The position numbers and the translations under genes were made by a program. Below, piece by piece: positions 55,010 through 64,000 of a DNA stretch of 64,000 bases; the first letter of the stretch is position 1, and every line of letters begins with the position of its first letter. Source of the stretch: Rhododendron vialii (lineage: Eukaryota; Streptophyta; Magnoliopsida; Ericales; Ericaceae); assembly GCF_030253575.1 (NCBI RefSeq), contig NC_080559.1, positions 33,289,501 through 33,353,500 of the forward strand, in the 5' to 3' direction. The notes below the pieces were generated by a model, which saw nothing but the letters and a program-made list of their open reading frames with translations, had not been told where the DNA came from and ran no database searches.

Positions 55010-57288
55010 TGTGTGTGTGTGCGTGTGTGTGTATTGGGGGTTCCTTTCGTTCCTCTGTGCTGCTTGCAGCCACTGGACTGAAGTCAAGAGAAACTTCCAT
55101 AGAAAGATGAGTGATTCCATTTAGAGGTAGAAATTTTTTTTTAATTTTTTTTGGTTCTGGGCAAAAAAAAAAAAAATCACTGAAAGGAAAACACACATTA
55201 AATGGACCAAGAGTACAACAGCATACGCCACCCGAGATCCAGAATACTAGGAAGACAAGACGCCAACCAATAGAATAAGGAACAAAGGAAAATTAAGAAA
55301 AAATGCCCTATCCCAAACACCCAATAGCTTTGAAACCCAACCAAAACCATGTATAATAGAAGATACAATTAGAACAAACCGATGCAAGACAAAAAACACA
55401 ACCAAATCTCACACCCCCTTAACGCCCACGGCCAAAACAACCAAACAAAAGGACCGAGAATGGCTACAAGATACCACATCTGTATTTTATTGAAAGAGAT
55501 ACCATAGTCTGGGCCGACCAAGGGGTAAACCCTGCAAGTCCGCGGGCTTAGACAACCCCCAACATGGGCCAACCAAAAATAATAATAATAATCATAAACC
55601 CAAAAAAATGGGGCTATGTATAGTTTCCATTTAAAAAAAAATTACAAACCCAACCAAAAAACAATTAGGGATATGCATGTATAGTTTCCATCCACTTCCA
55701 AAAATTATGGTACATAGAAAATGAGTACTTGGATAAATTAAACTACAATGATTTAATTAAAGAATTTCTTTCAAAAAATACAAAAAGAAATTGTTTTATT
55801 TGAAATGGCCCGTGCTAATCATAAAGGACTATAACCGAGGTTACATTTGGATTTTGATATTTTGATGTAATTCAAACCAAAATCACAATGAAAACTTGAT
55901 TTTTTTTTATGAATAGTTAATGGGCAACCAAATTCTAGAACAGGCTTGGGCAAACAAAATATCAGGACCAACACTGACCAAAGGTGCAATAATGTTTTGC
56001 TATGCATAATTTTCTTTGAGTACTTTTGGACCATATATCTTTAACTACCGCAAACTTTACTGCAATTATGCTACTCCAGCATCTGTAAATAGACTACGCA
56101 ATATATAATTTGTACGTAAATCATCCAATGTCTTTGCTACTTTAATCAATCCATATAATGTACCTTTATAACTACTTTCATGTCCTTCTCTCAGTTCCAA
56201 CTTTACCATTAGAAACAAGACTAATCTGCCCTAAATCAAAACTTATTCTCTTCAACAAGCATGACATTCGAACTTTACTGGTATTATGTTTATTCAGTGT
56301 CTGTAAATAGACTACGCACTATGTGGTCCGTATGTGAATCATTTAATGGTTTTGCTACTTTGATCAATCTATGTAATATATCTTCCTACCTATTTCCATA
56401 GTCTTCTATTGCTTCCGGCTCTAAAATTACAAACAAGACATATCTAGCCTATATCAAAATTTGTTCCCTTCAACGGACATGCATTCGTGCTGTGCACGAA
56501 GGTGAACCTAGTCCTTTTAAAAGGTTTAGACCATATGATTGGGATGATTCTTTGCGGACAGAAGTGCCAATAATTTGTCTTTGTAGATTGCTGCATGTTG
56601 GGGCATATTGAAAAAGAGAAACTATTCATTATTGTATGAGGTTAGGTACATGCATCCTATTTTTGTGTCCTTTTACTAACCAAACTTCATAAATTAACCC
56701 ATAACCTATGGTCCGATTCTATGAATTGTTAGATAAGACGAACAAAACATGCGCCCATAACCTATGGTCCGGTTCTATTGTATTAGATTAAGTACTTCTT
56801 GTGAGTTTGTAAGTTTTATTCTTGTAGTTATTGTTGTTTTCATACACTTTCATGTAGTATCTGTCTGAGAGTTGGAGACCGGATGCTAAAATCTGGTCCC
56901 GCTCTGCCCTGGTCTAAACTAGATAATATATATAAAACAACCTTTTGCATTATACTAGAACTAGAAAGAGTGGATTTGTGAATGAATTATTATTCTTTGA
57001 AGGAAAAGTGAAATCAAATGGTACCATAGAACCCCAAAAAGATATGCCTTACTTGGCAGGGGAGCAACCCCCAAGAGATAATCTTGTTGAGTGTCGTGGA
57101 CTCGTGGGCGTTAATTAACCTAGTTGGGATTCTCGTCCCTCATTGTGTTGCCATCATGCCTTAGCTTCCCTTTAATCGTTGTAACTTCTTCAATGATTCA
57201 TAAAATTCTTTCTTTGCCGATAAAAAAAAGAAAAGAAAATATGCCTGGCTTGGCGGGGCATATCTCTTTAAAACGATACCAAAGGTTT
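52955..57288. other. Intergenic region, no gene recognised
   Basis: Holds a (GA)n(GT)n microsatellite at about 54970-55033 and a diverged tandem duplication of about 218 bp (about 56045-56262 and 56263-56480, landmark TCTGTAAATAGACTACGCA). A short protein-like stretch near 54043-54108 is too little to call an exon. Confidence 0.4.
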
Positions 57289-57781
57289 AATACATTGGAA
57301 AGTATGTATGTATCTTTCTGCAATTTCAAGCAACCTTAATTTGGAATGTGTAGCCAGGTTGCAAATGCAGATTCTCTTGAGAATCATACGTATGAAAAGA
57401 ATTCCTCGATTTTTTTCGTGTCTATCACTTTCATTTTCTTCCAATTTCAGTTTCTATCATTTTATCGTTTGAATCAAACAAAAACAAAAGCATTTGCAAA
57501 CAGTCGTATGTACCTGAGATGAACTGAAAACCAAGAAAAGACTGATTCTTACCTTTGGAAGGAGTAGAAAATAACCGAAAACCAAGAAAAGACCGACTCT
57601 TACCTTTGGAAGGAGTAGAAAATCCAGGTTTTCAAACGAACAAACTTACTTTGCAATCGACGAAAAGAATCTTCATAGTCTATTAAATTTGTTAACTGCA
57701 CTGTCTAACCATCCAAGATCAAAGTTGTCCCATAATTCTTGCCGCCTCCTTTTTTCTGTGTTGTGGTTTTGGAAAACCAAA

Positions 57782-58069
57782 ATGGCAGCAGAGGCTATTC
57801 TGGGTATAATTGCCCAGAAAGCTGCAGGGTTAGCTGGTAATAAACTCATCAAAGAATGTTCTCGCTTGTCTCAAGTGAAAGAAGACCTCTGTTGGATTGA
57901 AACTGAGATGAGACGCATTCAATCCTACTTAAAAGATTCTGAAGCTATGCAATTGAAAACAGAACGAGTATCCGACTTCATAAGGGATACGTGGGACCTT
58001 GCTTATGATGTGGAGGACATCGTCGACGCATACTTTCCCAAAATGAGATTGAGTAGGAGTCGATGTTAA
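57782..58069 (+). pseudogene. Truncated CC-only NLR paralogue
   Basis: A 95-codon frame matches the first 95 residues of the full gene at 60236: MAAEAILGIIAQKAAGL, the helical Rx-type CC domain and the AYDVEDIVD (EDVID-type) motif, ending with a stop after RLSRSRC where the full gene continues SRRSRWEGLLG. NB-ARC and LRR regions are absent downstream. About 490 bp of upstream sequence (57290-57781) is also shared with 59785-60235, so the promoter was duplicated too; it carries an extra tandem repeat of an ACCGAAAACCAAGAAAAGAC unit. It is probably a relic of tandem duplication, though a short CC-only protein could still be made. Confidence 0.75.
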
Positions 58070-59784
58070 CTTCAGGACCCTAAACTAGCTCGGACATCTG
58101 GTTATTGAAAAAAAAACAGCACGTCCCTCTCGGCCTGCACAATTAAAAATGCATGCTACACGTGCAATTCTCCGCCTGCACAACACACAATACGCACTCC
58201 TAGTAACGTAATGTTAATTTTAAACTTGGGAGAGAGAGAATATTCCTAGCTTGCCCGTAGAATTTGAAATGGTATTTGAGGCAAATTGTGAGCTCATAGT
58301 TCACTGCGTGTAGCCGTGTGTAACTGAGAGACCGATTGCTTCTAACAAATCCATGCGTTTGAGTTCTTCAAATTGAATCGAACGACAGAGACGGTATATT
58401 TGGGCTTGGATTGAGCGGTTTCTGAAGAACAATCTCGCACAGTTACTCGCTAACCGCCACTATGTCAAAGCCTACGAAAAGGTCAAAATACTAATCCTCT
58501 GCTTTCCATTGGATTACAGTCTTTGCTCTCTTGCTCTGACTACTGGTTTCAAGTTCAATCAAGTGTTGATCCGACTTCGTTTCGTTTATCATGGGCAAAA
58601 TATTACTACAAAAAGTAATTGAAATTCGCGTTATGGATTCGTTCTTTTGGATTTGAAAGAAAGATAATTTGCCCTTTCCGCGCTCTTCACAGCAATCAAA
58701 CAGACGGTAATAAGGTGTTTGAAGATTAAACTTGCTACCGCTGTTTGATTCCTCTTTTGGCCCTCTCTTATAATTTGGAGTAAACCGCTCAACGGTATCA
58801 AATTTACCGTCGAAGGGTCGTTTTCAGGAAAGTTCAAATTTTTGGATAGTAATAAGTATGTTTCCTTAAAAGCTACATTACCTGGGACCCTGTAGTGCAT
58901 CCCTGCACTACAGGAGTGTAGTGCAGTATCCGAGCCGTTCAAAAGTGTTTTCAATGGTCTAGATTGTTGGGATGTACAGCTGATGTGCTACCCTCTCTCA
59001 GACAACTCTAGTTCTCTCTGATCCCTCTCTCAATTCCACACCTTTCTACTCCTACACTTACATGTATATATACAAGAAAGGTGAAACAAAAGTTCAAAGC
59101 TATTTAAGGCTCAGACACGCAAGAATCAAATCGCCGGAATCCGGCGCCTAAAATCTCAGCTGTTGGTGGCTAAGATCTTTGACTTTGGGACCCCTCTCAT
59201 CAATGGGTAAAATCCAACACTTACTACTTCTTGTTTGGTTTAAGTAAGCCCAGGAGTCCAAACAACTGGTTCGAAGTGTCCTTATTTCCAGTAGGTTGTT
59301 AATTTACACTTTTGGAAAAACCAATATGTCGTAATTTTTGCGATCTTCTGCATACGTTTTTTTAAGTGACTCAATTTGAGTACTTAACATACGAGCTTGA
59401 TTTTCTTGGTTAATTGCACAATTGGAATGACAGAGAATTTAAGCACCTGAGGTTCAGTCCTTAGATTTCGAGCAGTTTGGAATACTCCAACTAATCCTTG
59501 ATTCATAATCATGATAAAGAGAGAACCGAATTTACTTATTACTCTGGGGAAGTGCTACAATACACACCCCTTATTTGGGTGTGTATCATATGCACCCTTA
59601 TTAAAATACACCAAAATGTTATGAATCCCAAAATGTTACGAATCTATTACTAAAAAGTTACGAATCATATTGTTGAAAAGTTACGAATTTTTAGTATAAA
59701 AGTTACGATACGAAATAAAATGTTATGAATGACCGGTTCTACAAGTAATTTTTTATGAGGTGGCACAATATGAACCACACAATA
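58070..59784. other. Spacer between the NLR copies, no gene recognised
   Basis: No NB-ARC or LRR remnants were found. At about 59620-59735 the motif AAAAGTTACGAAT recurs several times in a row with variations, a short imperfect tandem repeat. Confidence 0.45.
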
Positions 59785-60235
59785 GGTGCATTGGAAAGTA
59801 TATATGTATCTTTCTGCAATTTCAAGCAACCTTAATTTGGAACGTGTACCCAGATTGCAAATGCAGATTCTCTTGAGAATCATACGTATGAAAAGAATTC
59901 CTCGACTTTTTTCGTGTCTTTCACTTTCATTTTCTTCCAATTTCAGTTTCTATCATTTTATCGTTTGAATCAAACAAAAACAAAGGCATTTGCAAACAGT
60001 AGTGTGTACCTGAGATGAACCGAAAACCAAGGAAAGACCAATTCTTACCTTTAGAAGGAGTAGAAAATCCAGGTTTTCAAACGAACAAACTTACTTTGCA
60101 ATCTACGAAAAGAATCTTCATAGTCTATTAAATTTGTTAACTGCACTGTCTAACCATCCAAGATCAAAGCTGTCCCATAATTCTTGCCTCCTCCTCCTCC
60201 TCCTTTTTTCTGAGTTGTGGTTTTGGAAAACCAAA

Positions 60236-62845
60236 ATGGCAGCAGAGGCTATTCTGGGTATGATTGCCCAGAAAGCCGCAGACATAGTTGTTAATCAACT
60301 CATCAAAGAAAGTTCTTGCTTGTCTCATGTGAAAGAAGACCTCCTTTGGATTGAAACTGAGATGAGACGGATTCAATCCTACTTAGAAGATGCTGAAGCC
60401 ATGCTTCCGAAAACAAAACGAGTATCCAACTTCATAAGGGATATCTGGGACCTTGCTTATGATGTCGAGGACATTATCGACACATACTTTCCCAAAATGA
60501 GATCAAGAAGGAGCCGTTGGGAGGGGCTTCTTGGGTGCAGCAACTTGACAACTGCCCGTCGCTTTGCTAAAGATGTTGAAGGCATCAAGAAAAGGGTGGA
60601 TGACATCACAAAGGCCAGAGAAACTTTTAAAATTGATGAAAGCCGCCGTACCCGAGAAGTAGATACATGGGATCCAAGACGAACTTTCCCTCACGTTGAT
60701 GAACCAAATGTTGTTGGTTTCGACGATCTAATCAAAGATTTGGCGCAAAAAGTCCTCGGCGGGGATTTACATCATCGCATGGTGTCTATTATTGGCAATG
60801 CTGGTCTGGGAAAGACGACTCTTGCCAGGAAAGTTTACAACTCTGTTCGACAGCATTTTCGCCGCTCAGCATGGATTTGTGTTTCTCAACAGCCAAACTA
60901 TAAAGAGCTTTTGCGAGACGTAGCCAGACAGGTGGGCTTGGAGGAGGAGAAGATAGAGCAGGATGTTGAGGCCAACCTGTTTGCATTCTTAAGCAGAAAA
61001 AGGTACGTGATAGTGATAGATGATATTTGGCATACCAAGGCATGGGATGCTTTAAAGGTTGGCCTTCCTACGAATTCCGAGAATGGGAGTCGAACAATAC
61101 TCACTTCTCGGATTACAGACGTAGGTGTACACGCAGGTGGGGTGAACTCTATTCTTGAGTTGAAACCCCTAGAACCTGAAACCAGTAGGGAACTATTTTA
61201 TAAAACAATTGTATTTGATACCCAAAACACTATCAAAATACAAGATTCCCCGCAACTAGAGCACATCGGCGAGCAAATATTGGAAAGATGTGGTGGCGTG
61301 CCGCTAGCAATTGTACTAGCGGCAGGTATGCTAAAATTAAAAGGGAGATCCGAAATCGCATGGAAAAGGGTATTAGAGGGCTTCCAGGGAATGGGTCAAG
61401 ATAAAGACGAATGGCCCGATATCTTTGCCTTGAGTTACATTGATTTGCCTCTATATCTCAAACCATGCTTTCTATACTTGGGACTTTTTCCAGAGGATAG
61501 TGAAATCAGGACGTTCGAGTTGATTAATTTATGGGCTGCCGAGGGGTTTATTAGAGGTAGTGGAGTGAGAGAGGTTGAGGAAGTGGGAGATGACTACCTA
61601 AACCACTTGATAGCGAGGAACCTGATTCAAGTTGTTCGAAGGAGGTTCGACGGAAGGGTTAGAGTTGTCCGAATTCATGATATGTTGCATAGTCTTTGCG
61701 TCAGGGAGGCTAATGAGATTAATTTTTTTAACATTCATACGGATGCGACGACAAATTGTAACGCTACCTTGAAGTTACGTAGAGTCGCTATCCATGATGG
61801 TGACAATGGCCACTACCTTTATTTAAATCCGCAAACTTCCCATGTTCGTGCTATGTTGTGTTTTCTTCGTAAAACCGAATGGAACAAAAGTGTTACTAAG
61901 AATCTTCTCTCGGACTCCAAATTTCTTCGAGTGCTTAGAATTGATGACGATTATATGCCAAGGTCCCTTTTAACTGAGATTTGCAATTTAAGGCAATTGA
62001 CTTACCTTAAATTGAGTTCGGTGAATTTGGTAAGTGTAGAACTTCCTTATGCCATAAGCAATCTGAAAAGTTTGCTAACTTTGGATCTTCGAGGATTATG
62101 GTGTATCTACCTTCCTGATAATATTTGGAGTATGAATCAATTAAGACACATTTTCTTACCCGATCTATGCTATCATCTTCCAATCCATCGTCGGGTAAAT
62201 TGCTTGAATTTGTCCCATCCAGTTGAATTTTCTTTGACAAATCTCCAGACCCTATATGGGTTGCCTGGTGACATTTTCAAGGCAGATTGGTTGCATAACT
62301 TTACCAATTTGAGAACCTTGCGAGTCTATAACCCGACCAAAGATATCATGGAGGTATTAATTATGGATGTGACACCTGTATCACACAAGCTTGAAACGTT
62401 GAGGTTGACCTCATATTCGGTGGAAGAATGGGAAACTAATTCTATGAATTTGTCTCGATATGAGAATCTACGTAAGCTACATTTGGAGGGTATAATGATG
62501 AGGAAGTTGCCCCAACATGACAAACTGCCCCCAAACCTCACCAAGATTACCCTTGAGTGGATTTGTTTGGAGAAGGACCCAATGGAGACCCTAAAGAAAC
62601 TACAAAAACTAAAGATCCTCAAATTGGGCTTCTTTTCATACATGGGGAAGAAACTAGTTTGCTCTGGAGAATCTGGTAACTTCCCTCAACTCGAAGTATT
62701 GGAAGTTGAAGGCTTGGACAAGTTGAAGTTGGTGGTAGTTGAGGAAGGAGGAATGCCAAGACTCAAGGATTTCCAGATCATCCATTGCTATCCAGAAACA
62801 CGAATCCCTGATGGAATGAGAAACATAATGAGGACTACCATATAG
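60236..62845 (+). CDS. CC-NBS-LRR (CNL) disease resistance protein, RPP8/RPP13-like
   Basis: Intronless frame of 869 codons from MAAEAILGMI; the frame is open 34 codons further upstream, but MAAEA is the usual NLR start and has AAAATGG context. Such proteins are intracellular immune receptors. Motifs in order: Rx-type CC with AYDVEDIID (74-82), P-loop GNAGLGKTT (187-195), RNBS-A HFRRSAWICVSQ (207-218), kinase-2 RYVIVIDDIW (256-265), RNBS-B NGSRTILTSR (283-292), GLPL-type CGGVPLAIV (352-360), RNBS-D CFLYLGLFPE (411-420), MHD variant IHD (480-482), then LRRs to the end (LRVLRI, LTYLKLSSVNL, LLTLDLRG and further units). All catalytic-type motifs are present, so it appears functional. A truncated tandem copy lies 2.45 kb upstream. 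Confidence 0.96.
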   Translation: MAAEAILGMIAQKAADIVVNQLIKESSCLSHVKEDLLWIETEMRRIQSYLEDAEAMLPKTKRVSNFIRDIWDLAYDVEDIIDTYFPKMRSRRSRWEGLLGCSNLTTARRFAKDVEGIKKRVDDITKARETFKIDESRRTREVDTWDPRRTFPHVDEPNVVGFDDLIKDLAQKVLGGDLHHRMVSIIGNAGLGKTTLARKVYNSVRQHFRRSAWICVSQQPNYKELLRDVARQVGLEEEKIEQDVEANLFAFLSRKRYVIVIDDIWHTKAWDALKVGLPTNSENGSRTILTSRITDVGVHAGGVNSILELKPLEPETSRELFYKTIVFDTQNTIKIQDSPQLEHIGEQILERCGGVPLAIVLAAGMLKLKGRSEIAWKRVLEGFQGMGQDKDEWPDIFALSYIDLPLYLKPCFLYLGLFPEDSEIRTFELINLWAAEGFIRGSGVREVEEVGDDYLNHLIARNLIQVVRRRFDGRVRVVRIHDMLHSLCVREANEINFFNIHTDATTNCNATLKLRRVAIHDGDNGHYLYLNPQTSHVRAMLCFLRKTEWNKSVTKNLLSDSKFLRVLRIDDDYMPRSLLTEICNLRQLTYLKLSSVNLVSVELPYAISNLKSLLTLDLRGLWCIYLPDNIWSMNQLRHIFLPDLCYHLPIHRRVNCLNLSHPVEFSLTNLQTLYGLPGDIFKADWLHNFTNLRTLRVYNPTKDIMEVLIMDVTPVSHKLETLRLTSYSVEEWETNSMNLSRYENLRKLHLEGIMMRKLPQHDKLPPNLTKITLEWICLEKDPMETLKKLQKLKILKLGFFSYMGKKLVCSGESGNFPQLEVLEVEGLDKLKLVVVEEGGMPRLKDFQIIHCYPETRIPDGMRNIMRTTI

Positions 62846-63959
62846 TTGGATTCGATCGAAAAATACTAAGGTATGACTATTTATAAAATAGTACTCTCAT
62901 TGTTATTTATTTATTATAATTCTGTAGGATCAAGCAATTACAATTTTATAGCTGTATATGTCACTTTAAGTTTGCTAACATTTCTCAGTCTAGTGTTTTG
63001 TTTTTATCTATTTTGCTACAATAATATTTGTATTACTACAATTTTTTTATAAATGTAGTATTTGGTTGCATATATGCTGCAAGTTTTTCTTTCCTCGGAG
63101 AAACATTCCGGTTCCAAGGTGAAGGGGAGGGAGTTTCAGCCCTCCTACTGCAATATTGAATTCTTAATTAGCTTTTTTTGGTACCTTTCTAGCAAAGGAA
63201 CTTATTTTCACACTCTCCTTTATCCAAATGCACTCCATTTCTTTCTTCTTCTTTTTTATCTATATGTCAAATTAGCTTACTCTACAATGTATAAAAACAA
63301 GAACTAGGAGTTAATATTGGAACGAAAGGATAGCTATATAGTTCCACATGGTGGCAACGACAAAAAAACGGAGCACGTTTTCATAAAAGTGAGCGCTAAA
63401 ATAATTTTTATTCTGATTATACTGTAATTTAAAAATACTTACCAATGTACAAGATTAATGGTATTATTATCTACTTTTTTCTCAGAAGAAAACGAAGAGT
63501 TTAAATTCTCTTTTTGCGACATGCTAGTGTTGTAGACAATGGACTTACTCTGTTTTCTCTCGTTCATTTCACAGGGTGACATAATAATTCACATGTTGAA
63601 TATAAAGGCTCTTGATTCTTATCTGGGACCTGTTTGTTCAACAACGTTGTTCTGCTCTTGTTATTTGTGTGATGTATTCGATTGTTGTTTGGTTGATTTG
63701 TCCTAACAAGGAGTGTGTGTATATATATGGCTTTGTAATTTTAATTTTAATACTTCTGTTGTGGTTTGAACTAATTATCAGTATCCAATAAATTGTGTAT
63801 TTGTGTGTGCTCTACTGTTATCTCGGATACGGATTCTTCTGGCATGAATTCGAAACGAAAACAAGAACGTGATATCACGTGTCGCAATTCGTAGTGTAGT
63901 TTCTCCACTTGATTCACTAAAACCCGCCAACGTACACTAAAGCGCCACGACCAACTGAG
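62846..63959. other. 3' flank of the NLR gene, no further gene
   Basis: AT-rich with AATATT/TTATAA stretches. A possible poly(A) signal is not unique. The open frame near 63062-63307 has no family resemblance. Confidence 0.4.
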
Positions 63960-64000
63960 GTCAGCTCAATTGGTCAGGACTCTTATATCTCAGTAACTAT
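63960..64000 (+). mobile_element. Possible SINE start, cut by the window edge
   Basis: GGTCAGCTCAATTGGTCAGGAC resembles the A-box region of tRNA-derived SINEs such as the one at 4650-4837. The B box would lie beyond the window. Confidence 0.3.

Noticed and set aside
1-64000. CRISPR array, operon or bacterial signals
   Set aside because: Direct repeats here are MITEs, SINEs, microsatellites or segmental copies. The gene structure is that of a plant nuclear genome.

Overview
The window is nuclear DNA from a flowering plant, most likely a eudicot. It has spliced genes with GT-AG introns, two cytosolic-type tRNA genes, OVATE-family and CC-NBS-LRR genes, many (CT)n microsatellites, Stowaway, hAT-like and Mutator-like MITEs, SINEs and decayed Ty1/copia and Ty3/gypsy LTR elements. 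I cannot place it below 'eudicot' with confidence.

Layout. 1-7 kb: repeats, a decayed FAR1-related (FRS) gene, a SINE with target-site duplications, and a nested transposon pair (4965-6908 interrupted by 5442-6595). 7.3-11.0 kb: a complete seven-exon gene for an ankyrin-repeat CbxX/CfqX-type AAA+ ATPase. 12.4-12.8 kb: a broken ribosomal protein L37 copy on the minus strand. 13.24 kb: tRNA-Ser(GCT). 14.8-18.9 kb: the first copy of a segmental duplication carrying an OVATE family protein gene. 21.4 kb: tRNA-Leu(AAG). 23.3-24.8 kb: the 3' part of an Athila-like gypsy element. 25.1-31.9 kb: an endogenous Caulimoviridae-like element on the minus strand, with one uninterrupted 1934-codon reading frame and a plausible upstream promoter. 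32-43 kb: diverged duplications, MITEs, a small intronless coiled-coil gene, copia and gypsy remnants, and a 4.3 kb LTR-like element. 45.6-46.8 kb: two palindromic MITEs. 46.2-50.4 kb: the second copy of the OVATE duplication. 50.4-57 kb: repeats with no recognisable gene. 57.3-62.8 kb: a CC-NBS-LRR resistance gene preceded by a truncated, CC-only tandem copy.

The main candidate for something undescribed is the caulimovirid element. Its frame encodes a coiled coil with internal repeats, a helical region, about eight repeats of a 55-60 residue beta-rich unit, then protease, reverse transcriptase and RNase H, with no zinc knuckle, integrase or recognisable movement protein. The frame is open, yet a catalytic aspartate is missing from each of reverse transcriptase (His) and RNase H (Asn). 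An open but catalytically altered frame raises the question of recent decay versus host retention. The cellular genes show no operon-like relationship; they are independent loci in a transposon-rich region.
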